Shown here piece after piece: positions 9,212-19,200 of a stretch of DNA of 64,000 nucleotides. A program made the position numbers and the translations under genes. The notes beneath the pieces are model-generated. The model was given only the letters and a program-made list of their open reading frames with translations. It was not told where the DNA came from and did not search any database. Positions within the stretch are counted from its first letter, which is position 1. The number at the start of each line of letters is the position of its first letter. The DNA lies in assembly GCA_964485405.1 (NCBI GenBank), contig CAZAJG010000006.1, positions 59,075 through 123,074 on the forward strand, written 5' to 3'. Origin of the DNA: CAKZNE01 sp964485405. Lineage in GTDB: Bacteria > Bacteroidota > Bacteroidia > Flavobacteriales > Schleiferiaceae.

Positions 9212-10423
9212 CTAAAACTTCACCTCCGCCTTTCTATTCAAAAACTGATTATCCTTCGTTTTCTTCTCCGTTGTGGACGTGTTCATGGTTACATTGCCGG
9301 CTGCATAGCCTAACTCTACTAAAAATCGTTTTACGCTTTCTGCTCTCCTTTGCTTAAGTTGTTCATTGTAATTGCTATCCCCATTGTTATCCGCATAAGC
9401 AACTACTTCTAGCTTTTGGCTTTCCTTCTTGTCTTGTGCTTCTAGTTTTCTTGCTAATTCTTTCTTTGCCTCTCGGGTTAACACGCTAGAGTCGAAATTG
9501 AAGTATACTTGAACACTGGTTTCGGTTCTTATTTTTCGTTCCAACTGATCGATTTTGATCTGTTGATTTTGAAGCGTTTGATTGGTCTTATTGATTTGCT
9601 TTTGTTGTGCTTCAATTACCTCCTCAATCTTTTCCAAATCCTCTTCTTTCACCTCCGGCTCAGGAAGCACTACATGCGGTTCGTCTTTAACAGCAGCAAG
9701 GTTTAAGTAGTCTTGACCAAAGTAATTTACAGCGTATGTAGCTTTCTTATCCTTGTTTCCAAAAGTATAGGCAATTCCTATTCCGGTTGCCAAGTAGGTA
9801 TCGCTACCAGAGGCATTATTAAAGCCGTCAAAACCATCTGTAAAGGCTACGGTGTAGTTGCTCTCCAACTCTAACCTCCATTGACTATTCAACTCGTACT
9901 GAATGCCTACTCCAAGGTGTCCTTCCCAAAAATTATCATCCACCAAATCCTCCGGAGTATCGTCTGCAATAAGAAACTGTTCTGCTTTAAAGCTTCCCGT
10001 TCCTAGTCCTAACTTGGTGTAGTAGTTCCATTTACTATTGGTATGGAAGGCATCCAGATTGCTTAGAATTAGAATCATATCCATGTTAACCTGAGTAAAG
10101 GTGTTTTCGTAGTATTCTACCTCATTGGCTCCCGTTATTTGGCCATATCTAAAACCGAGTTGAAGCCCTAAAAGCGGTGTAAACTGCTTTTCTACATAGA
10201 GGTCAAAACCAAGATCGAAATTGGTTTTATCTCCATTAAGGCCTTTCATATCTCTACTCAAATCGGTGTCAAATCGGTAGGAAGGTAAATCGTACAGATG
10301 CACTACACGAATTCCTGCACTATAGCTCTTTAATGGATTTTTCTCTTTTTCCATATTGGTGTCCTGTGCGCTTACACCAAAACTCATGGCTAAACTCAAA
10401 AGGACGGTACTTACTATTTTCAT
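9212..10423 (-). CDS. OmpA-family outer-membrane protein
   Basis: 403 aa from MKIVSTVLLSLAMSFGVSAQ (10423). The in-frame ATG at 10453 sits only three bases after the upstream TAA and is an alternative coupled start. Order: signal peptide, an eight-strand-type barrel (about residues 25-225), a coiled-coil linker rich in Glu/Lys/Gln (about 240-300), and an OmpA C-terminal peptidoglycan-binding domain (about 303-400) with VQVYFNFDSSVL and the motif NEQLKQRRAESVKRFLVELG. It should link the outer membrane to the cell wall. It follows the giant surface protein gene almost without a gap, and OmpA-type partners often accompany T9SS-exported adhesins, so it may help anchor them. Confidence 0.92.
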   Translation of the reverse strand: MKIVSTVLLSLAMSFGVSAQDTNMEKEKNPLKSYSAGIRVVHLYDLPSYRFDTDLSRDMKGLNGDKTNFDLGFDLYVEKQFTPLLGLQLGFRYGQITGANEVEYYENTFTQVNMDMILILSNLDAFHTNSKWNYYTKLGLGTGSFKAEQFLIADDTPEDLVDDNFWEGHLGVGIQYELNSQWRLELESNYTVAFTDGFDGFNNASGSDTYLATGIGIAYTFGNKDKKATYAVNYFGQDYLNLAAVKDEPHVVLPEPEVKEEDLEKIEEVIEAQQKQINKTNQTLQNQQIKIDQLERKIRTETSVQVYFNFDSSVLTREAKKELARKLEAQDKKESQKLEVVAYADNNGDSNYNEQLKQRRAESVKRFLVELGYAAGNVTMNTSTTEKKTKDNQFLNRKAEVKF

Positions 10424-10456
10424 AGGGTGGTTTGATATATAGTGGGTTCTCATGGC

Positions 10457-13400
10457 TTACTGGATTATGATTTTACGCACTACTACATGCTGTTGTCCAT
10501 TAATCTGCATAAAATATGTAGCTCTTGGTAAGTGGCTCAAGTCAAGCTCTAACCTACCCTCTTCATTGCTTCTCAATTCTCTTTGAAGCAATTCTTTCCC
10601 ATCAATGCTATGCAGGCTTATCGTTATATCCTGTTCAATAAACTGATTCAAGTCGATGGTAACTCGTCCATTGGTTGGGTTTGGATAAATGCTAAGCTTG
10701 CTCAACAGATTCTCCTCTAGGCCAATTCCACCACCACTGTTTCCTACAACAAAGCCTTCGCCAAATACCTGACAACCGTTTACATTACCAACTATTACTT
10801 GGTAATTTCCAGCAGTTGAGTAGTTTAAAGTTGGCCCGGTTTCTCCATTTAGAATCTGACCATCCTTATACCACTGGTAGCTTGCATATCCACCTTGAGT
10901 AGATAAAGTAGTAGAAGCGATTTGTACAATTACTGGATCTATTGGCACTGGTAGTACGGTTACACTAATGCTTCCTGTAGCTACACAACCTTGATCATCT
11001 GTAAACTGGTAGCTTAGTGTATGACGACCAAAGCCTGCTTGAAAAGGATTGAAAACCGTTTGGTTTACTACGCCATTTCCACTCCATTGGATGTTCTGAC
11101 CCAAAGCAATGTCTACAGCAGGAGCATTTTCACAAATCTCCAATAGGTTTGGCAATTGCGGTTGACCTTGAGGTACAATCACTATGGTAAAGCTTACTAC
11201 GGTATCGTTTCCAGAATCATCACTAATTCTAAAAGTATTCTGTGTAATTCCTATTGGGAATACGTTTCCACTCGGCAATCCATTTAACTGAGTTACGGTA
11301 ATGTTACCACAGTTATCGCTTGCTGTAGGCAATGGATAAACGTAAGCCGCATTACAAGGGCCTACGGTATCGTTTGCTGGCACACTTAGTACAATTGGTT
11401 TTTCATCGTCTGTAATGGTAATATCAAAACTCGTTTGAGTTGTGTTCCCAGCTCCATCTGTTGCTGTATAGCTAACTGTTGTAGTTCCCACAGGGAAAAC
11501 CGATCCGCTGGTATGGCTACTAGCAAGTGTTGCTCCTGTACAGTTATCTGTTACGGTTGGGGCCGTAAAGTTGATTAACGCACCGCACGTTCCAGCATCT
11601 GCTGTTTGTGTAATGTTTGCTGGTGTATTGTTGATGGTTGGGTCAATAACATCATTTACGGTTACTGTAAAGCTTGCTGTGCTGCTATTTCCATCTCCAT
11701 CCGTTGCCGTGTAGGTTACCGTTGTTGTTCCTACTGGGAAGGTTGCACCCGGATTATGGGTACTCGTTAAAGTAGCTGTTCCGCAATTATCAAATGCTGT
11801 AGGAGCTGTCCAACTTACTTGTGCATCACAAGTATTGGCATTTGGCATAGTGTTAAAGGCAAAAGGCAATCCTGTAATAACTGGCGATACGGTATCTAAT
11901 ACAATTACATCAAAGTTTTGAGTAATCGTATTTCCACTCGCATCAAATGCATTTACCAATACAGTAGTTGTTCCTATATTAAACAAGCCACCGTTAATCT
12001 GGCTGGTGTTTATAAAGGTGCTGTTGCAATTATCGCTAGCCGTGAGAGTTGGCCATTGAACGGTAGTAGCACATTGGTTTGCCGTGGCATACGCGGTAAT
12101 GGTAGATGGTAAATTATCAATAGTAGGTTTAACAGTATCCAATATGGTTATAAAGGCATTTGCTGTGCTGCTATTTCCACTGCTATCGGTAACAGTTAAG
12201 ATAATTAGGTTTTGACCTAAATCTGCACAATCAAATACACTAATGTCTAGGTTTAAACTATCAATAGCACAGTTGTCGTTGCTACCATTATCTACCATTT
12301 GAGGCGTAATAGTGGCTGTTCCATTTGCTCCTAAATAAACTGTTAGGTTTTGCGATTGAGCTATTGGAGCTATTTGGTCCTCTACTGTAATTTGAGCCGT
12401 TTGTGTTTGTACGTTTCCGCTATTGTCAGTTACAGTTAGAGTAACGGTTATTGGATTGTTTAAGTCACTACAGCTAAAACTCGTTTGATCTAAAGTCATG
12501 CTTTGGATGGTGCAGTTATCCGTACTTCCATTATCTACCATTTGAGGTGTGATGCTAGCTGAGCCATTTTGACCCAGTTGTACAGTAAGGTTTTGTGTTA
12601 TCACTACTGGTTTGTTGGTGTCTAGCACAGTTATGATCGCTGTAGAAGTGTTGTTATTTCCACTTGAATCTACCACATTCAATGTGATGGTATTGGCTCC
12701 AGCATCAGAACAAGTAAAGCTAGTTTGATCAATGCTAAGGGAGCTAATGCTGCAATTATCAGCACTTCCATTATCTACCATCTGAGCGGTTAAGCTAGCT
12801 GAGCCATTTGCATCTAAGTATAAGCTTACATTTTGAGTTACCACGGTAGGACGTGTGGTATCTTCAACAGTTATGGTGGCATTGGTAGTTGTTAAATTTC
12901 CACTTGGGTCTTCTACACTTAAGGTGATACCGTTTGTTCCAATATGGCTGCAATCAAACGCTGTCTGGCTAATCCAAAGACTATCAATGCTGCAGTTGTC
13001 AGAACTTCCATTGTTTACCATTTGAGGTGTAAGAGTAGCTGATCCATTTGCATCTAGGTAAACCGTTACGTTTTGCGCTTGGGCTATTGGAGCCATTTGA
13101 TCTTCTAGGGTAATCTGCGCGGTTTGCGTTTGTACGTTTCCATTGTTATCCGTTACGGTTAATGTAATCATTACCGGGCCGTTTAAATCATTACAGTTAA
13201 AGCTGGACTGATCTAAAGTCATGCTTTGAATGCCACAATTATCGGTGCTTCCATTATCTACCATTTGTGGGGTAATAGAGGCCGCTCCATTTTGATCTAG
13301 TTGTAGGGTAAGATTTTGCGTTATCACCATCGGTTTATTGGTGTCTAACACAGTTATGGTCGCTGTAGAAGTATTGCTATTTCCAGTTGGATCTGATGCC

Positions 13401-16249
13401 GTTAATGTGATGGTATTCGCTCCAACATCTGAACATGAAAAGCTAGTTTGATCAATGCTAAGCGAGCTAATACTGCAATTATCAGCACTTCCATTGTCTA
13501 CCATCTGAGCGGTAAGGCTTGCGGTACCGTTTTGATCTAGGTATAAGGTGATGTTTTGCGCTTGAGCAACAGGATTTATCTTGTCTTCAATGGTAATAAT
13601 CACATTGGTTGTGCTTACGTTTCCACTTGGATCTGTTGCACTAAATGTGATGCTATTTGTTCCAATGTGGCTACAATCAAATGCCATTTGACTAATCCAA
13701 AGGCTATCGATACTACAGTTATCTGCACTACCATTGTTCACCATTTGTGGTGTTAGGGTAGCTTGACCATTTTGATCGATTTGCAATGTTAAATTTTGCG
13801 TTTGAACTGTTGGATTTAGGTTGTCTTCTACAAAAACGGTATCCGTTCCCGTAGTGCTGTTTCCTTCTGTATCCGTGATGGTAATGGTAACGATGTTGGT
13901 ACCAAGATTGCTGCAATCAAAACTGGTTTTACTTACTGTGTAGAAAAGTTGATTAGCGCAATTATCAAAACTACCATTATCCAACTGGCTTGCTGCAATA
14001 CTGGCTTGACCTGTAGCGCCTAATTGAACCGTGATAGATTGAGACACTAAGGTAGGACGGATGGTATCTTTTACATCTACTAAGAAAGTAGTGCTATTCA
14101 CATTACCACCAGCATCTGTAACCGTTAAGGTTTCCAAGTTTAGCCCTTCATCTCCACAGTTAAATGTGCTTTGACTTAAACTAAAAGTAAGTGGACTGTT
14201 ATCTGTACTTCCATTGTCTGCCATTTGAGGCGTGATGCTCACACTTCCGTTCTGATCCAAATAAATGGTTAGGTTTTGAGCTCTGGCAATAGGTGTTAAA
14301 GTATCTAAAACAGTAACTGTAGCCGCGGCCGTAGCACTATTTCCATTTACATCAGTAACGGTTAAAGTAACTAAGTTGTTACCAATCTCAGAACTATTAA
14401 AATCTGTACTATCTAAACTTAAGCTTTGAATACCGCAAGCATCATTACTGCCATTTTCAATATTCATTACAGTAATCTGCGCTTCTCCGTTTCCATCTAA
14501 ATAAATGGTATCGTTCTGTGTAAGCACAATTGGTTTAACCGTATCTACCACCATTACCGTAGTGGTGATGCTATCGTTGTTTCCATTTACATCAGAAGCA
14601 TAAAAGGTGATCGTATTTGAACCTATATGTGTACAATTAAAACTGCTTTGGCTTATACTAAGACTAGCTATCCCACAAGAGTCACTAGTTCCATTATCTA
14701 CTTGAGCAGCGGTTAAAGCTCCTTGTCCACTGGCATCTAAATAAACTGTTGCGTTTTGTGTGTTTATAGTAGGTCTAATGGTATCTAAAAGAATAATGGT
14801 GCTGGTGCTCATGGCTGTACATCCATTCGCATCTGTAATCGTTACGGTATAGGTTCCACTATCTAAACTGCTGGTTGTAGCTAGTGTATCTCCATTATTC
14901 CATAGATAACTGTAAGGAGCGGTACCTCCACTACCCATAGCCATAATACTTCCATCATTTGCACCCGTACAACTGAGTTGTGTAAGTACGCTGCTAGATG
15001 CCGCTAAAGTTGTGGGCTCTGTTACCACAACGCTATCCATTGCCGTACATCCATTTGCATCCGTAATCGTAACTGTATAGGTTCCAATAGAGAGGTTGTT
15101 GCTGGTTGCTATCGTATCTCCATTACTCCAACTGTAAGAGAAAGGAGCAGTACCTCCTGTAACTTGAGTACTTATGCTCGCATCCGACAAACCGTTGCAA
15201 CTCACCTGATTGTTTACTAAAGCGTCTACCACAAGTGAATCAGGTTGTTGCACACTGAAGGTTCTGGTAATAGAGCAATTGAAATTGTCTGTAACGGTAA
15301 CAGTGTAACTTCCAGCAGCTAGGTTTGTTGGATCTTGTATAGAATCTCCATCACTCCAGCTGTAACTGTAAGGTAAAGCTCCACCAGAGATGCTCATATC
15401 AATAGCACCGCTTGCTGTTCCAAAGCAAGTGGCGTTTGAGATGGAAACAGAATCCAGTTGAAGGCTATCGGGTACATGAATTTCGATTACGTTACTGTAA
15501 GCGGAGTCACCACAAGTTTGATCTACTACTAATCTTCTAAAAAACAAGGTGTCGGTTAAGGTCAAACCGTAGTCGTAATCGATCGAATCAAATTGTCCTA
15601 CTGCATTAGCCCAAGTACTCCCCATATCGCTGGATTGCTCCCATATGTAGGTATAGGTTCCGGAGCCTCCCGTTGCCGAATCGGTGCTGTTAAATGCGGG
15701 CGGAGTATCTCCGTAGCAAATCCCAATTACCTCACTACCTGCTTCCAATACTAGATTATACTCTTCTACTTCACCATAGGTTTGTTGCCCACATGGACTG
15801 CTAGGAATACTATTGTATGAACAACGAACCCTAATTCGATAGGTACCGCCAGCCTGAGTAGTTGGAATTTGAATGGTTCCCGTGTTTAACTGGGTGCTCC
15901 AGGAAGGAGAAGTCCAAACTTGTTCCCCGGTATCTTCAAAATCAAAATCTTGATTCCAGTCTATCCAGATTACAATTCCTTGACTAAAAGTAGGACCGGA
16001 TTGTACTTGAAAATCAAAGCTTCCTCCAATTTCAGCGGTAACGGCTTGTATGCTATCATAGCTGTAATTACCCGTGCTACAGCCCGAGTTAAGGTTGCTG
16101 ATGTTAGTTGAACCACCAGAAGTGGAAAAGTTAACAATTTGGTCTCCAAACGAGCAACCAAAACTAGTTTGAGGCACACAGTAAGTCTGTGCTCCTATCT
16201 GTAGGCTTGCTGTTAATAAAAGACTTAAGGTAGCTATAAGTTGTCTCAT
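10457..16249 (-). CDS. Giant repeat-containing T9SS surface protein (GEVED, SprB-like, HYR-like)
   Basis: 1930 aa. Order seen: signal peptide (ends near QIGAQ); GEVED domain (about 50-170, with the signature GEVEEYNLVLE); an Ig-like segment; three SprB-type repeats (about 260-490, each with SYTVTVTDNFNC-like ends); eleven HYR-like repeats of about 80 aa (about 487-1370); four further HYR domains (about 1370-1690); Ig-like domains; and a type A T9SS sorting domain (SKLSIYPNPTNGRVTIDL... to the end). The protein should cross the outer membrane by T9SS and be attached to the surface, probably for adhesion. It forms an operon with the next giant gene upstream (43 bases) and the OmpA gene downstream (3-33 bases). 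No enzyme domain was seen. Confidence 0.92.
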   Translation of the reverse strand: MRQLIATLSLLLTASLQIGAQTYCVPQTSFGCSFGDQIVNFSTSGGSTNISNLNSGCSTGNYSYDSIQAVTAEIGGSFDFQVQSGPTFSQGIVIWIDWNQDFDFEDTGEQVWTSPSWSTQLNTGTIQIPTTQAGGTYRIRVRCSYNSIPSSPCGQQTYGEVEEYNLVLEAGSEVIGICYGDTPPAFNSTDSATGGSGTYTYIWEQSSDMGSTWANAVGQFDSIDYDYGLTLTDTLFFRRLVVDQTCGDSAYSNVIEIHVPDSLQLDSVSISNATCFGTASGAIDMSISGGALPYSYSWSDGDSIQDPTNLAAGSYTVTVTDNFNCSITRTFSVQQPDSLVVDALVNNQVSCNGLSDASISTQVTGGTAPFSYSWSNGDTIATSNNLSIGTYTVTITDANGCTAMDSVVVTEPTTLAASSSVLTQLSCTGANDGSIMAMGSGGTAPYSYLWNNGDTLATTSSLDSGTYTVTITDANGCTAMSTSTIILLDTIRPTINTQNATVYLDASGQGALTAAQVDNGTSDSCGIASLSISQSSFNCTHIGSNTITFYASDVNGNNDSITTTVMVVDTVKPIVLTQNDTIYLDGNGEAQITVMNIENGSNDACGIQSLSLDSTDFNSSEIGNNLVTLTVTDVNGNSATAAATVTVLDTLTPIARAQNLTIYLDQNGSVSITPQMADNGSTDNSPLTFSLSQSTFNCGDEGLNLETLTVTDAGGNVNSTTFLVDVKDTIRPTLVSQSITVQLGATGQASIAASQLDNGSFDNCANQLFYTVSKTSFDCSNLGTNIVTITITDTEGNSTTGTDTVFVEDNLNPTVQTQNLTLQIDQNGQATLTPQMVNNGSADNCSIDSLWISQMAFDCSHIGTNSITFSATDPSGNVSTTNVIITIEDKINPVAQAQNITLYLDQNGTASLTAQMVDNGSADNCSISSLSIDQTSFSCSDVGANTITLTASDPTGNSNTSTATITVLDTNKPMVITQNLTLQLDQNGAASITPQMVDNGSTDNCGIQSMTLDQSSFNCNDLNGPVMITLTVTDNNGNVQTQTAQITLEDQMAPIAQAQNVTVYLDANGSATLTPQMVNNGSSDNCSIDSLWISQTAFDCSHIGTNGITLSVEDPSGNLTTTNATITVEDTTRPTVVTQNVSLYLDANGSASLTAQMVDNGSADNCSISSLSIDQTSFTCSDAGANTITLNVVDSSGNNNTSTAIITVLDTNKPVVITQNLTVQLGQNGSASITPQMVDNGSTDNCTIQSMTLDQTSFSCSDLNNPITVTLTVTDNSGNVQTQTAQITVEDQIAPIAQSQNLTVYLGANGTATITPQMVDNGSNDNCAIDSLNLDISVFDCADLGQNLIILTVTDSSGNSSTANAFITILDTVKPTIDNLPSTITAYATANQCATTVQWPTLTASDNCNSTFINTSQINGGLFNIGTTTVLVNAFDASGNTITQNFDVIVLDTVSPVITGLPFAFNTMPNANTCDAQVSWTAPTAFDNCGTATLTSTHNPGATFPVGTTTVTYTATDGDGNSSTASFTVTVNDVIDPTINNTPANITQTADAGTCGALINFTAPTVTDNCTGATLASSHTSGSVFPVGTTTVSYTATDGAGNTTQTSFDITITDDEKPIVLSVPANDTVGPCNAAYVYPLPTASDNCGNITVTQLNGLPSGNVFPIGITQNTFRISDDSGNDTVVSFTIVIVPQGQPQLPNLLEICENAPAVDIALGQNIQWSGNGVVNQTVFNPFQAGFGRHTLSYQFTDDQGCVATGSISVTVLPVPIDPVIVQIASTTLSTQGGYASYQWYKDGQILNGETGPTLNYSTAGNYQVIVGNVNGCQVFGEGFVVGNSGGGIGLEENLLSKLSIYPNPTNGRVTIDLNQFIEQDITISLHSIDGKELLQRELRSNEEGRLELDLSHLPRATYFMQINGQQHVVVRKIIIQ
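12145..14790 (-). repeat. Eleven tandem HYR-like coding repeats, about 240 bp each
   Basis: Approximate limits. Each unit opens D-(T/K/Q)-x3-P followed by QNxTxxLDxNG, then LTxQMVDNGSxDNC, then a core SLxxxxFxCxxxGxNxITLTVTDxxGN. Units 7 and 10 (DTNKP...) are very similar, as are 8 and 11 (DQxAPIAQ) and 6 and 9, so a three-unit block seems to have been duplicated in the middle of the array. Confidence 0.85.
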
Positions 16250-16292
16250 CGTTGTTGATTTTGTGCTACAATATTGTGGTTAAGTAAATTGA

Positions 16293-19200
16293 CTAAGGTT
16301 TTTTTCCGCTAACGGTTCCTCCACTAAGCCCTACTGGCTCGGTGAGTATTACATTGCTCTGCTGAATGGTACAACCATTGGCATCTGTTACCGTAAGGGT
16401 GTAGGTGCCTGCTGATAAACTTGTATTTCCATTTGTTGTGTTGCTTCCATCGTTCCAGCTATAAGTATATGGCGATTGACCTCCACTGACATTTACAGTT
16501 GCAGAACCATCATTGCCTCCACTACAGCTTGGATTAACTGTACTTATAGAATCAATGCTTAAGGCAAGAGGTTGCGTAATAGTAGCACTGCTCGTTGCCG
16601 TACAACCGTTGGCATCGGTAATCGTTACATTGTAAGTTCCTGCGGCCACTCCCGTAATGCTGGCCGTTGTTGCCGTATTACTCCACAAATAGGTATATGG
16701 GGCTGTGCCGCCTGTGCCAGAGGCAGTTGCTCCGCCATCTAAAAATCCATTGCAACTTGCATTACTATCTACTATTGAAGCGGCATTTAATACTGCTGGC
16801 TCGGTAATAGTAGTACTGCTTGTTGCTGTACAACCGTTGGCATCTGTAATTGTTACATTGTAAGTTCCTGCGGCCACTCCCGTAATGCTGGCCGTTGTTG
16901 CCGTATTACTCCACAAATAGGTATATGGGGCTGTGCCGCCTGTGCCAGAGGCAGTTGCTCCGCCATCTAAAAATCCATTGCAACTTGCATTACTATCTAC
17001 TATTGAAGCGGCATTTAATACTGCTGGCTCCGTAATGGTAATACTATCTGTTGCTGTTGCCCCTAAATTGTCCGTAACGGTAACTGTGTACGTTCCAGCT
17101 GTTACTCCTGTAATGCTAGCTGTTGTTGCGTTATTACTCCATGAATAAGTATATGGAGCTGTGCCTCCCGAACCTGAAGCCGTTGCGCCTCCATCCGAAA
17201 AACCATTGCAACTCACATTACTATCCACTACTGCTGATGCTGAAAATGAATTTATGGTTACCGAAGTTGAAGCCGTATCTGAACAGCCGGTAACGGTATC
17301 TGTAATGGTTAATTGAACCGTAAATGTTCCAAATGTGGTATAGCTATGAATGGGGTTTTGAAGTGTGGAACTATTTCCATCTCCAAAACTCCAAAGCCAA
17401 GTATCTGGCAATGTGCTTTGATCCATAAAGGTTACTAAGTGAGGTATACTTGAACCTGTATTTGGACTTGAGGTAAAGTCTGCAATAGGCTTAGTCTGAC
17501 TGGTAATTGTGATCGAAGCTGTGTCAGAGCATCCATTGCCATCGGTAATCGTAACCGAATACATTCCAGCATCAACTCCAGTAATACTTGCCGTAGTATC
17601 CCCATTATCCCATAAATAAGCATAAGGAGCTGTGCCACCAGAAGCCGATGCAGTTGCTGCTCCTTTGCTTAAGCAGGTTTCGTTATTATCAACCACAGCT
17701 GATGCTGCAAGCGCTGCTGGTTCTGTAATGGTAATGCTATCCGTATCTGTAAGGCCGCTGCTATCTGTAACCGTTACCGTATATGTTCCGGCTACCACTC
17801 CCGTAATGCTAGCTGTTGTTGCGCTATTACTCCATGCATAAGTATATGGAGCTGTTCCACCGCTTGTAGAAGCTGTTGCCCCACCATCTGAAAAACCATT
17901 GCAACTCACATTGGAGTCAACTACTAAACTAAGAACAGGCACATTCACACAACCGCTATCTGCTGACCCTGGTGAACCAAATACGCTCTTCCCATTTATA
18001 AGCAAACCACTAACCTGATTGCCAGAAAGACTCCAATTTGCACCATCCGTATTATCTGAAGTGTGATCACATAAAACTATGGTATACCCGTCACCATCTG
18101 CCTCAATAGGCCAAGGTGAATTATCATCGTATCTCAAAGAATCAATAAATTCACCAGAGCCACTTCTTAACGCTATAGGTTCTCCGCCATTACTCAAACC
18201 GCCTGATTGCCATTGCAGAACGGATGATACTCCAAAACGATTTTGCATCGCTACCGAATCCCCCGCTACCACTAAATAAGATTCTGCAGCAATGGAAACA
18301 TTTGGAAAGGTGTAAACTACCCCACTGGTGAAAGAATATCCGGTTAAATCTATAGCTATATTTCCATAATTGTATAGTTCAATGAATTCCGTAGTGTCCG
18401 CGCCAGATTCAGGTGGATTGTATGAAATCTCCGTAATCACAATTGTGGGTGCTACTGGCTCTGTAATCGTAGTTGTTCCAGAAGTTGTGCAGCCGTTTCC
18501 ATCCGTAACTGTTAATGAATAACTCCCTGGTGCGAGTCCTGTTAAAGTTGCTGTAGTGCCGCTGTTACTCCATGCATAAGTATAAGGCGTTGAACCTCCC
18601 GTTACGGTTGCTTCCACTGCTCCATCGCTTGCCACAGCTGAACTTGCATTGCTATTTACCGTTATCACTAGGTTTAAGCTCGCGGGCTGACTCACAGTTG
18701 CGCTCGACATTCCGCTAACACTATCTACACTGGTTACGGTTACACTATATGTTCCTGCCGTTAGTCCGGTAATACTGGCTGTGGTTGCTCCATTACTCCA
18801 TAAATAGGTGTAAGGAGCTGTTCCACCACTTGGCGAAGCGGTTAAACCTCCGTCTAAAAAGCCATTACAACTTACATTGCTATCCACAACAACAGAAACC
18901 GTTAGCGAAGGCGTACAAGATGAACCATCCGTTACATTAAAAGTGTCGACTACCGCAAAAAAGTCTTTACTCAAAGTAGCTACGTACGCTCCACTTGAAG
19001 CGTATGAAAAGGCGTATGGATTATCACTACCTACAGATGAACCATTGTGATTTACATTAAAACTAAAGTGGCCTGTAGCATCAAAAGAAGAAATAGCCAC
19101 TAATGAATCTTTGTTTACAATAGAGGAAGTAGAAAGTGAACCGTGTAAATTGTTTCCACTGTAATCTCTCAGCATCTTAACACCATCGTTGCAAAGTGCA

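Noticed and set aside
12145..14790. Regular repeats that could be a CRISPR array
   Set aside because: The period is about 240 bases, the units are diverged and all lie in one open frame as protein domains. There are no short identical repeats with unique spacers.
16255..16300. A frameshift hiding a T9SS domain at the end of the 1897-aa protein (7-base A run near the stop)
   Set aside because: The other two frames stop after about 8 and 20 codons without a sorting domain, and the next gene has its own signal peptide.
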